A program made the position numbers and the translations under genes. The notes beneath the pieces were generated by a model that was not told the origin of the DNA, did not search any database, and saw nothing but the letters and a program-made list of their open reading frames with translations. Below, piece after piece: positions 34,794-42,099 of a stretch of 64,000 nt of DNA (position 1 is the first letter of the stretch; every line of letters begins with the position of its first letter). This stretch comes from JBFGFX01 sp965232455 (lineage in GTDB: Bacteria; Pseudomonadota; Gammaproteobacteria; Steroidobacterales; Woeseiaceae), in assembly GCA_965232455.1 (NCBI GenBank), contig OZ246981.1, forward strand, positions 620,001 to 684,000. The letters run 5' to 3'.

Positions 34794-35135
34794 TTAGGGA
34801 AAAAGGACCGAAACCTTCATCACGCGATCGTTTTTGAGGTGATGCAGGAGCGTTGCGTCCACCACCGAATGATCGGGTAGGCGCGCAACCTCGAGGCGGA
34901 AATCCTCCAGCGAAAGGCTACGGCCGTTGAAGATCCACAGCACGTCGGCGCTTACTCGTTTCGTCCTCATCGGACACGATCCACAGCGCCTGAAAGCGAT
35001 CGTGCCGGCCTCGGACTGGGGCAAACGAATATCGCTCAGCGTTAGCTCGTGTGCTTCCGCAATCACTCTCAGCTGCGCGGCGGCGGGTAGCGCCAGGCTG
35101 AAAACGACGGCGGCAATCAATACTCTTGGATTCAT
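34794..35135 (-). CDS. Small secreted protein between pilX and pilY1
   Basis: 113 residues with a clear signal peptide (MNPRVLIAAVVFSLALPAAAQ). The mature part is about 93 residues with two cysteines four apart (RRCGSCPM) and no membrane segment. Its ATG overlaps the pilX stop by 4 bp, so it belongs to the pilus operon. P. aeruginosa has a small PilY2 protein, but after pilY1; this one precedes pilY1 and I cannot confirm homology. A periplasmic helper of PilY1 or minor-pilin export is possible. Confidence 0.75.
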   Translation of the reverse strand: MNPRVLIAAVVFSLALPAAAQLRVIAEAHELTLSDIRLPQSEAGTIAFRRCGSCPMRTKRVSADVLWIFNGRSLSLEDFRLEVARLPDHSVVDATLLHHLKNDRVMKVSVLFP

Positions 35136-35644
35136 GGGACTACTCCTATCGGTCTCAGCGTCGCTGGGGCAGGACCAACTTTGTAAAAAGCCTGGGTGTG
35201 CACGGCGTTCGCATCACGGACCGTTGCGCTGCCCGAACGGCGCGTGAATGCCGTTGCCGTTGCAACAAAATGATGTGCAGCGACGCCGCTGCCGATCGTG
35301 AACGCCTTGTCCGGAACCGACGTTGTCGATTCCTGGAACGCGATACTGGTTGTCACTGAATCGTATGCGCTGCCATGTGTGTTTACGGTCAGCGTGGGCA
35401 GGACCAGCGGATTGGCAATCGTCCTGCTCGCGTCGAACGTTATTTGCGCCAATGCCTGTTCGAGGCCGGTTTCGGCGGCCTGGAACGCGTTCTCGTAGGT
35501 CTGGTGATTGCGCGCCATGGCGAGTTCGGTCGTTGCCGTGTTCATGCCTGATACGGCGAGCACCGTGACGACGACCAGAAGGATCAGGCCGACGACGAGC
35601 GCGGCGCCGTTTTGCTTTCTGTAGCTAGCGTTTAGCGGTTGCAT
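35132..35644 (-). CDS. pilX: Minor pilin assembly protein PilX
   Basis: 170 residues. The N-terminus NGAALVVGLILLVVVTVLAVSGMN is a PilX-type pilin helix with cleavage after Gly; as is usual for PilX, Glu at +5 is absent and the sequence AALVVGLI replaces FTLIELM. The following ELAMARNHQTYENAFQAAETGLEQAL segment is the conserved PilX stalk. It joins PilV, PilW and FimU/FimT in the initiation complex topped by PilY1. Starts 14 bp after the pilW stop and overlaps the next gene by 4 bp. Confidence 0.9.
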   Translation of the reverse strand: MQPLNASYRKQNGAALVVGLILLVVVTVLAVSGMNTATTELAMARNHQTYENAFQAAETGLEQALAQITFDASRTIANPLVLPTLTVNTHGSAYDSVTTSIAFQESTTSVPDKAFTIGSGVAAHHFVATATAFTRRSGSATVRDANAVHTQAFYKVGPAPATLRPIGVVP

Positions 35645-35658
35645 CGGATGTCTCTCAG

Positions 35659-36681
35659 CTAGGTTCTTGCGTTGCGTAAAAGGATTGTCTTGGAGACCTG
35701 CAGGCGGCGGAACTGATCGGAGAACGTGCCGAGAACCGCGTCACCGGGCGTGTAGTTCTGGGTGTCGGTGATTCCGACCTCTATCGCCAGACTGCGCACG
35801 ACCAGCCAAATACGCGCGGTGAGGACCCGTGCGCCCGGAACGTAACCCGCCGCGCCGGGCGTGTACACCGCGTGGCCGGGGTTGACGTACCGATCAACCG
35901 TGTCGTCTCCGTCGAGGTCGATACCGAAACGAACCTGCAGATTCTCGACGCCTGGCGCGATTTCCTGATCCTGTACCGCCGACGCGCCGCCGTCCATGAC
36001 CAGCGTTTTGCGGCGCAGGGTGGGCACACCGGGAATGAGGTCGGAATTGTCGGCAACGTAATAGCTGCTGACCATCAGATTGTGCGTGACCGAGGCGGGC
36101 GGCGTTCCCGTTATGTCGAAGCCCGTCGGGATGGTCGCGCCGACGAAGATCTTACCCTGCATGCGTGTCGATTGGATTTGCAGGCGGCCCGCGGTGGGGG
36201 CCGCCGGCGCCACCGAGGCACGGCGTACCGTGAGTACGTCGGACTGGGCTTGCGCCGTGCTGCCCGCCTGTTCCGCGCAGGCCAGGCCGTAACCGTTGTT
36301 GGTGCCGTCGACCGGGTTGTCGAGGTCCAATACCCAACCCACGCCGCACACGCTTGCATTGCTGCCCAGGGTCAGGCTGGTCGGGTTGACGTTGCCGTCG
36401 ACGGAACGTCCCTCGATGTCGAGGGCGCGGCTGGTGCGTCCCCAGCTGCCCGACATCCGCAGGTCGGCCTCGATCGTGTCCATGGCGAACTGGGCGGTCT
36501 CCTGCACCCGGGCGATGGATTCATTGATGATGAACGCCTGTCGGCTCTGGTTGTAAAGTTGCACCGCTCCGATGATCAGGAAAGACCCGATCGCGAGCGC
36601 AACCAGCAGTTCGACGAGCGTCAAACCGTTTTGCGCGCCGTTGCGCGTCGTTGCTGAAAGCTTCGCTTGCATGAGCATCAT
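35659..36681 (-). CDS. pilW: Minor pilin PilW
   Basis: 340 residues from ATG 36681, whose A overlaps the pilV TGA (ATGA), indicating coupling; the frame itself runs to 36753 inside pilV. A class III signal ends in NG before LTLVELLVALAIGSFLI with Glu at +5. The large C-terminal part (PilW family) has a PGVENLQVRFGID segment typical of PilW. It acts in pilus priming with PilV, PilX and PilY1. High local GC and several long antisense frames here are shadows. Confidence 0.91.
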   Translation of the reverse strand: MMLMQAKLSATTRNGAQNGLTLVELLVALAIGSFLIIGAVQLYNQSRQAFIINESIARVQETAQFAMDTIEADLRMSGSWGRTSRALDIEGRSVDGNVNPTSLTLGSNASVCGVGWVLDLDNPVDGTNNGYGLACAEQAGSTAQAQSDVLTVRRASVAPAAPTAGRLQIQSTRMQGKIFVGATIPTGFDITGTPPASVTHNLMVSSYYVADNSDLIPGVPTLRRKTLVMDGGASAVQDQEIAPGVENLQVRFGIDLDGDDTVDRYVNPGHAVYTPGAAGYVPGARVLTARIWLVVRSLAIEVGITDTQNYTPGDAVLGTFSDQFRRLQVSKTILLRNART

Positions 36682-37172
36682 ATGTCCAGCACTGGGATAA
36701 TAATCGTGTAATTCGGATTCGGATCGCCGGGTTTTATGCCGGGTTCGGGCCAAGAGATGGCAATCGTATACGTCGGGGGGGTGACGCCGTCGTTGTGCGT
36801 CACCGTGATAGTGTGCCCGGTCGGCAGTGATACGTCCGCCTGAGCGTTCCAGGTGAAGATATCGCTGGAGGCCATGGTTGCCGCGTCGCAGTCGGTACTG
36901 AGACAGTCGACCGCGGCGCCGGGCACGGCGGCCTCGTAAGCATCGCCCGCGCCGGGGTTCGCGCGGATACGGTCGGCAATGTCGCCCGCGAGCGTGACGG
37001 CGTTGTGCCGGAACATCGATGTGCGCCCCGCCTGCATGCCGTGCACGTACAGGCTGGCAATGCCGAGCATGCCGACCGACATGATGATCAGCGCGATGAG
37101 CACCTCGATGAGCGAAAAGCCCGGCATTCCTTTTGCCGTTCGCCGGAAAAGGGTTTTGGATCTCGATTTCAT
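36678..37172 (-). CDS. pilV: Minor pilin PilV
   Basis: 164 residues. Leader with Gly before FSLIEVLIALIIMSVGMLGIASLYVHGMQ, the PilV-type helix that continues into a long stalk (AGDIADRIRANPGAGDAY). Two close cysteines (DCLSTDC) may form a disulfide. It is in the operon order FimT-PilV-PilW-PilX-PilY1-PilE. Its stop overlaps the pilW start. Confidence 0.91.
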   Translation of the reverse strand: MKSRSKTLFRRTAKGMPGFSLIEVLIALIIMSVGMLGIASLYVHGMQAGRTSMFRHNAVTLAGDIADRIRANPGAGDAYEAAVPGAAVDCLSTDCDAATMASSDIFTWNAQADVSLPTGHTITVTHNDGVTPPTYTIAISWPEPGIKPGDPNPNYTIIIPVLDI

Positions 37173-37198
37173 GGGTTGGTGATTCCTCGGGCGTGCCG

Positions 37199-37819
37199 CT
37201 ACGAGCAGGTGAGACTGTTGTTGGTGATCTGGGCCGCCACCTGCGCGTGCCCTCTGAGCACGGTGGCCCGGCCGGTTGGCGTGGCGACGACCGCGCGCGC
37301 CGTCGAGTCGACGCCGGCCGCTTGCGTATTGCCGCGGTCGTCGCAGACGACGGCGCTCACCAGCGCCGTTCCGGCGCCCATGACGTTGCCGCGGCCGAGA
37401 CCGGTGCCCGCGAAACCGAAATAGTTGGCGCCGGCGTTGGTCGAAATTCTGACCAGCCCGGCGTCAACCGCCGGAAACGTGCGCAGAACGGTGTCGCCGG
37501 CCTCCCGGACGATGTTGCCGTTACCGACGGTGTCGACGAAGACGATCCAGCCGTTCTGGAACGAGCCGCCGCAGGCCGGTTGGTCGGCGGCCAGGGCCGT
37601 GAGATCGAGACCGCAGATCGTCACCGGGGCCCGCGCTCTGACGGCCTCCGAACGGGCCAACAGAAAACTCGCATGCAAATCGCTGGAGGTGGCGGTAATG
37701 CGGCTGTTGCGAGTGAATTCCTGCATGTTGGGCACGCCGAGCGTCAGGATGACGCCGATGACGAGCACCGTGATCAGCAGTTCGTAGAGCGTGAAGCCGG
37801 TCTGAGAATTCATAGTCAT
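37199..37819 (-). CDS. fimT: Minor pseudopilin FimT/FimU (GspH family)
   Basis: 206 residues from ATG 37819 (a second ATG is two codons on). The signal ends TG before FTLYELLITVLVIGVILTLGVPNM; Glu +5 is present. The rest is the GspH/FimT fold with the LLARSEAVRARAPVTICGLD region. The frame extends to 38029, but that part is arginine/proline-rich and unlike protein. It starts the tightly spaced minor-pilin genes, 26 bp before pilV. Which of the two GspH-like genes is the FimU equivalent cannot be told from sequence. Confidence 0.88.
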   Translation of the reverse strand: MTMNSQTGFTLYELLITVLVIGVILTLGVPNMQEFTRNSRITATSSDLHASFLLARSEAVRARAPVTICGLDLTALAADQPACGGSFQNGWIVFVDTVGNGNIVREAGDTVLRTFPAVDAGLVRISTNAGANYFGFAGTGLGRGNVMGAGTALVSAVVCDDRGNTQAAGVDSTARAVVATPTGRATVLRGHAQVAAQITNNSLTCS

Positions 37820-37917
37820 GCGGGCACTATACGGACGCTCGTTTACGCGGTTGCGGGTATCCGACGGGCGGCCTCTGGAGGTCGACGAACGGTCGAATGG
37901 ACGACCTTGGGTTTGAC

Positions 37918-38457
37918 TTAACGCGCGCAGCGGTAAGGTCGGCCACGGCGGTCTTCGCGGGCGACCCGCGGCCTGCCGGTGTAGCTGACAACCAGCGCCC
38001 GGGTGGGCGCGCGGCCGGCCGCGTCGCATAGCGTCAGCGTCCCGTTGGTCGCCCGCAGTTGAGTCGCGCGGAACGAGAAGCTTTTTCTGTTTGACATAAT
38101 CTGCACGCCGTCGGCCACCGAATGGCGGCGGATGATCGCCTCGTTTTCGTCTCGGCGGCCGGCCGTCGCACGGCTTTTGTTGACGAACAGGATCCAGCCG
38201 GCGGACCAGCGATTGGCCGGATCACAATAGTGGCCGTCCACGCTGGGACAGATCGTCACCACACGCCTCAACGCGACGGACTTTCGGCGAGCCAAATGAA
38301 CGGCGTGAAAAAGGGCGTTTGTTTCCGCCCGCAGCCGGCTGTCCCCGGCCAGATAACCGAATGAGGGCAATGCGAGGCCAATGACCACGCTCACGAGCCC
38401 CAGGGTCATGACTAATTCGTAAAGACTGTACCCCGCGAGTCGGGTCCGACGGTGCAT
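37918..38457 (-). CDS. Second FimT/GspH-like minor pseudopilin
   Basis: 179 residues from ATG 38457, preceded by GGGAGA; the frame is open to 38676 but overlaps the promoter and the divergent regulator's leader. The leader ends LAG before YSLYELVMTLGLVSVVIGLALPSF: Tyr replaces Phe at +1 and Glu +5 is kept. HAVHLARRKSVALRRVVTICPS matches the GspH/FimT core. The C-terminus is strongly basic (REDRRGRPYRCAR). Having two FimT-like genes in tandem suggests a duplication; the basic tail could bind DNA, as FimT does in competence, but this is inference. Confidence 0.8.
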   Translation of the reverse strand: MHRRTRLAGYSLYELVMTLGLVSVVIGLALPSFGYLAGDSRLRAETNALFHAVHLARRKSVALRRVVTICPSVDGHYCDPANRWSAGWILFVNKSRATAGRRDENEAIIRRHSVADGVQIMSNRKSFSFRATQLRATNGTLTLCDAAGRAPTRALVVSYTGRPRVAREDRRGRPYRCAR

Positions 38458-38624
38458 TGCGATTCTCCCTGCCATGGCCGTCGAGCGTACCGGTCCGGCG
38501 TGGCGCACCCCTCCGGACAATGTGTGCAAAGCGGGCGGTTTTACGTCGGCGCCTGCCTGCTCACCAAATGAGAACCGTTTTCGTTTATACTTCGGCGCTT
38601 GGACTCGATCTAAAGGATGAGCAC

Positions 38625-39032
38625 ATGTCCCGGATGGACGTATCCAGCCAACTGTCGCGGCACGGTGTCGTGCCAACCCCGCAGCGCGTCGAGATTGCGG
38701 AGATTCTGCTCGACCGGCCCCAACACCTCTCGGCGGACCAGATTCTGGACGCCCTGAGACAGAAGGGCAGTCGGGTGTCGAAGGCTACCGTTTACAACAC
38801 CCTGCACCTGTTCGGAGAGCGGGGCCTCGTCCGCGAGGTCATCGTCGATCCGACGCGCACGTTTTTCGACTCCACGACGCGTCCGCACCATCACTTCTAC
38901 AATATCGATACCGGCGAGCTGAGCGATATCCCGGACGATCAGATAAAAATGATGGAACTGCCGTCGCTGCCGGCAGGCACCGAGCAGGAAAGCGTCGAGG
39001 TGCTGATCAGGGTCCGCGATCGGAAAACCTGA
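38625..39032 (+). CDS. Fur-family regulator, Irr-like (no cysteines)
   Basis: 135 residues from ATG 38625 with AGGATGA upstream; the longer open frame from 38457 is non-protein-like. N-terminal winged helix (VVPTPQRVEIAEILL, VSKATVYNTLHLF) and C-terminal dimerisation domain with the run PHHHFYNIDTGEL. The CxxC zinc site of Fur and PerR is missing; the protein contains no Cys at all. The HHH motif and the missing CxxC are features of Irr-type haem/iron regulators. Likely role: iron, haem or peroxide response. Targets are not evident; a tRNA gene follows. Confidence 0.85.
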   Translation: MSRMDVSSQLSRHGVVPTPQRVEIAEILLDRPQHLSADQILDALRQKGSRVSKATVYNTLHLFGERGLVREVIVDPTRTFFDSTTRPHHHFYNIDTGELSDIPDDQIKMMELPSLPAGTEQESVEVLIRVRDRKT

Positions 39033-39108
39033 ATTTTCGCGGAATTCCCGGGGTTTTGCGCTGGCCGCCGATCGCTCGCGGCGCTATACTCGCGCTCCGA
39101 AAAGTCCT

Positions 39109-39184
39109 GCCGGTATAGCTCAGTTGGTAGAGCATCTCATTCGTAATGAGGGGGTCCTTGGTTCGAGTCCGAGTACCGGCACCA
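39109..39184 (+). tRNA. tRNA-Thr (anticodon CGT)
   Basis: 76 nt including encoded CCA. Acceptor GCCGGTA pairs with TACCGGC, D-arm AGCTCAGTTGGTAGAGC, anticodon stem CTCAT/ATGAG with loop TCGTA giving CGT, T-loop GTTCGAGTC. It reads ACG threonine codons. A TATACT hexamer at 39085-39090 is a likely -10 element. It is convergent with the histidine kinase gene. Confidence 0.96.
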
Positions 39185-39209
39185 CCTGCCCGCCCCGAAC
39201 GGCCTGCGG

Positions 39210-40565
39210 TTAAAAGGTCAGCCTGAACGTCGCGCCGCCGCCTTTGTTGTCGAACACACGAATAAAGCCGCCGTGGGCGATCATCACCTGCCTGGCCAGC
39301 GCGAGCCCGACGCCCGAACCGCCTTCTTTGGTGGTGAAGAACGGAACAAAGATCTTCTTGGCGATATCCGGGTCGACGCCCGGTCCGTTGTCGCTGACTT
39401 CGATGATGACGTCGCCGCGCTTGCTGAGGCGCGCCGACAGCACAATTCGCGGGTAGGTCACGCCCAAAGTGGCGTGCCGGGCATTGCGGACCAGGTTGAG
39501 GAGCACGGGCTCCAACAGATCCCTGTCGGCATACACATCGAGTTCCGCCGGCGTTACGTCGTCTTCGATCTTTATCTGATGGTCTTCCGGCCACTCGGCT
39601 ATCGCGAGTTTCTCGACGTCGTGAATCATGTCCTTGAGCCGGATCCGCTTCTTATCGGGCGGAGCCAGCCGCGATATCTGTCTGAAGCTGTCGACAAACT
39701 GCGTGAGGCTTTTCGAGCGGCGCGACACGATCGAGACGGCGGCCCGCAGGTCCTCCAACTCGTCGCCGAGCAGCTTCCCGCCTTTGGCTTTGTCGACGAC
39801 GTCATCAACCAGCTCCGACGCCGATGCGGCCAGAGAGGTGACCGGTGAGATCGAATTTATGATTTCATGGGTCAAGACTTTGACGAGATCCTGCCAGGCT
39901 TGCGCCTGGTTCGCGTCGAGTTCCGACTGAATGTCCTGTAGCGAAATCAAACGGTCGCTGTTGCCGGCAACGTTGATCTCGGTAGCGGCCAGCATCAGCT
40001 GGTAATCGACGTCGCCGACCGAAAAACTGACGAGTTCCTGCACGCCAGGAACGGCCGCTGCAACGCCTTCCGCGAAGGAGGCGCCAAACTGCTGCAGGTC
40101 CTGCAAGCGGGTGACATGGGTTGCGCCGAAAAGGCGTCGCGCCGCATTGTTCTGAAGCGTGATCGAATCGTCCGCGTGCAAAGTCAGCAGCGGAACGGGA
40201 ATGTGTTCGATCAGCGCTTTCAGTTTTCGTACCTCTGCCTCGTGGCCGATACCCTGCTTCTTCAGTTTGTCGATGATCGTGCTCATCTCCTCGCCGAGCT
40301 CGTCGAAACCCGCGCCGAAACCAGCCAACGGGAAGCGGCGCGAAAAGTCGGCGTGCTGCATTGCCTTGAGGAACCTGGCGATTTCGCGGTTCGTCCTGCT
40401 GACGTAGCGCCATAATTCGGCCGTGAGCGAAATAAATATCGCGAAGGAGATTCCAGCGCCCACCGCGTGACCGCCGCGAAGCAGAATCCAGATGGTGGCG
40501 GCGAGCGCGCCACCGAGAATGACCAGTCGAAACGCGAGACCCGCCGCGAAACGTTTAGAGACCAT
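39210..40565 (-). CDS. Sensor histidine kinase, NtrY-like
   Basis: 451 residues: two N-terminal membrane helices (about 8-28 and 32-52), a linker of HAMP-like character, a PAS-like domain (about 110-210), then the kinase core. H-box LTHEIINSISPV holds the phosphorylated His; N-box LLNLVRNARHAT, G1 DNGPGVD, F-box FVPFFTTK and G2 GSGVGLALA are all present, so it should be active. No sizeable periplasmic domain is seen, so sensing is in the membrane or cytoplasm. It overlaps the upstream sigma-54 regulator gene by 11 bp and forms a two-component pair with it. Confidence 0.92.
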   Translation of the reverse strand: MVSKRFAAGLAFRLVILGGALAATIWILLRGGHAVGAGISFAIFISLTAELWRYVSRTNREIARFLKAMQHADFSRRFPLAGFGAGFDELGEEMSTIIDKLKKQGIGHEAEVRKLKALIEHIPVPLLTLHADDSITLQNNAARRLFGATHVTRLQDLQQFGASFAEGVAAAVPGVQELVSFSVGDVDYQLMLAATEINVAGNSDRLISLQDIQSELDANQAQAWQDLVKVLTHEIINSISPVTSLAASASELVDDVVDKAKGGKLLGDELEDLRAAVSIVSRRSKSLTQFVDSFRQISRLAPPDKKRIRLKDMIHDVEKLAIAEWPEDHQIKIEDDVTPAELDVYADRDLLEPVLLNLVRNARHATLGVTYPRIVLSARLSKRGDVIIEVSDNGPGVDPDIAKKIFVPFFTTKEGGSGVGLALARQVMIAHGGFIRVFDNKGGGATFRLTF

Positions 40566-41922
40566 ACTTTTCCATGCGACGATACAGCGACGTCCTGGTC
40601 AGGCCGAGCTCTTTTGCGGCGCGGGAGATATTGAAACCGTGTTTGCGCAACGCCTTGCTGACCGCTTCTTTCTCCACGTCGTTCAGATTCAGGACTGTCG
40701 ACGCGCTTCTGCCCGAATCGGTTTGATCGGATTCAGCCAGTTGAAAGTCGGCCGGCTCGAAGGTGTCGTCCTTCGCCAGGATAATGGCGCGCTCGACCGA
40801 ATGGAGCAGTGACCGCACGTTGCCGGGCCAGCCGTAGTCGCGCAGGGCGTTCTCCGCCGCCGGCGAGAACTTTTTCTCCGGCTTGTTGTACTTGCGCGCG
40901 TAGATTGCCGCGTAATGACGTGCAATCGGTAATATGTCTTCGGGCCGGTCTCTGAGCGGCGGTACCGTGACTTCAACGGTGTTGAGTCGATACAGCAGGT
41001 CCTGACGAAAGTGTTGCGGATTTCGAAGTTTGTTTGGCGACACGTTGGTCGCAGCCACCACTCTGACGTCTACCGACTGAGGCTTGTTGGACCCCACCGG
41101 TGTGACCTGGCGCTGCTCGAGCGCGGTCAACAACTTTGCCTGCAGATGAAGGGGAAGGTTGCCAATCTCGTCGAGAAACAGCGTGCCGCCGTCGGCTGCC
41201 TGAAATCGGCCGATCCGATTTTCGTCGGCGCCGGTAAACGAACCTTTGCGGTGGCCGAACATCTCGGACTCGAACAGCGTGTCCGTAATCGCGCCCATGT
41301 CCACCGGGAGAAACACCCGGTCGGCCCGCGCGGATCGACGGTGCAGTTCCCGCGCGATCAACTCCTTGCCGGTGCCGTTCTCGCCGAGGATCAATACGTT
41401 CGCATCCGTAGGCGCGGCCCGATCGAGGATCGACAACACATCCCGCATTTGCGCCGAATCACCAACAATCTGCTGCGCGGGCGCCGCGACCTCGGTCAGC
41501 GCCTTGTTCGATTGCCGGAGTGATTCAGCTTCCACCCGGCTTCGGTGCAGCGCCACGCCCGCCGAGACTGTCGCGATGACCTTTTCGTTCTGCCAGGGTT
41601 TGCTGATGAAGTCGGTCGCGCCCAGTTTCATGGCGTTGACCGCGGTATTCACGCTGCCATGGGCGGTCACCATGATGACGACGAGCTGCGGATCGACGTC
41701 CAGGATCTTCTGTAACCAGGCGAGGCCCTGCTCGCCGCTCGATTCACCGGGGCCGAAGTTCATGTCGAGCAATACGACGTCGAAATTGTGCCGCGCAATC
41801 AGCTCGGGGATGCGGTCCGGCTGCCGGCAGGTGATCACCTCGCTGAAACGACGGTGCAGCAGGATGCGCCCCGCGGCCAGGATGTCGTCGTCGTCGTCGA
41901 TAATCAGGATGTTGCCGGCCAT
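40555..41922 (-). CDS. Sigma-54-dependent response regulator, NtrC-type
   Basis: 455 residues. A receiver domain (1-125) with phospho-acceptor Asp in VVLLDMNF and a longer than usual loop (GPGESSGEQG) is followed by the AAA+ domain with Walker A GENGTGKE, GSFTGA (Ser in place of the first Ala of the sigma-54-contacting GAFTGA loop) and Walker B GGTLFLDEIGN. A Fis-type HTH (ISRAAKELGLTRTSLYRRMEK) ends it. Sigma-54 activators bind upstream dyads and melt sigma-54 promoters by ATP hydrolysis. Two such dyads and a sigma-54 promoter lie immediately upstream, facing the export operon. Partner kinase overlaps its 3' end. Confidence 0.94.
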   Translation of the reverse strand: MAGNILIIDDDDDILAAGRILLHRRFSEVITCRQPDRIPELIARHNFDVVLLDMNFGPGESSGEQGLAWLQKILDVDPQLVVIMVTAHGSVNTAVNAMKLGATDFISKPWQNEKVIATVSAGVALHRSRVEAESLRQSNKALTEVAAPAQQIVGDSAQMRDVLSILDRAAPTDANVLILGENGTGKELIARELHRRSARADRVFLPVDMGAITDTLFESEMFGHRKGSFTGADENRIGRFQAADGGTLFLDEIGNLPLHLQAKLLTALEQRQVTPVGSNKPQSVDVRVVAATNVSPNKLRNPQHFRQDLLYRLNTVEVTVPPLRDRPEDILPIARHYAAIYARKYNKPEKKFSPAAENALRDYGWPGNVRSLLHSVERAIILAKDDTFEPADFQLAESDQTDSGRSASTVLNLNDVEKEAVSKALRKHGFNISRAAKELGLTRTSLYRRMEKYGL

Positions 41923-41943
41923 CGGTCCGCTGTCCGGGTGAGG

Positions 41944-41981
41944 TATACGCCAGCGTACATAAACTGTCCGCTGGCGTACAG
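41944..41981. promoter_or_regulatory. Two tandem dyads, probable enhancer sites (UAS) for the sigma-54 activator
   Basis: Site 1 is TACGC-CA-GCGTA (41946-41957), extended to TATACGC...GCGTACAT. Site 2 is CTGTCCGCTGGCGTACAG (41964-41981), matching CTGTnCGC-nn-GCGnACAG. Their centres are 21 bp apart, two helical turns, so two dimers would bind the same DNA face. They lie about 90 and 110 bp before the predicted start of the export operon, a standard enhancer distance, and directly upstream of the regulator gene, which they may also control. Confidence 0.6.
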
Positions 41982-42032
41982 TCCGCCTTTTGTCGAATTC
42001 TTAAAATATCAACAAAATCAGATGTTTATATT

Positions 42033-42050
42033 TTGGCACGGAGATTGCTA
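42033..42050 (+). promoter_or_regulatory. Sigma-54 promoter of the export operon
   Basis: TTGGCACGGAGATTGCTA has the -24 GG and -12 GC separated by ten bases, matching the consensus TGGCACG-N4-TTGCW almost perfectly. Transcription would begin near 42061-42063, about 40 bp before the adaptor gene. The gene encoding a sigma-54 activator is divergent from this promoter. Confidence 0.85.
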
Positions 42051-42099
42051 ACGTTGAGGTTAGGGTCCTTATCGGGAGTGCTCGATACCGAGTAACGTC

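Noticed and set aside
33240..34880. 546-codon open frame on the + strand
   Set aside because: Antisense to pilY1, Arg/Val/Gly-rich, no recognisable motif or ribosome site.
38457..38624. N-terminal extension of the Fur-family frame
   Set aside because: Overlaps the promoter side of the divergent FimT-like gene; Arg-rich and non-conserved, while ATG 38625 has a ribosome site and begins the family homology.
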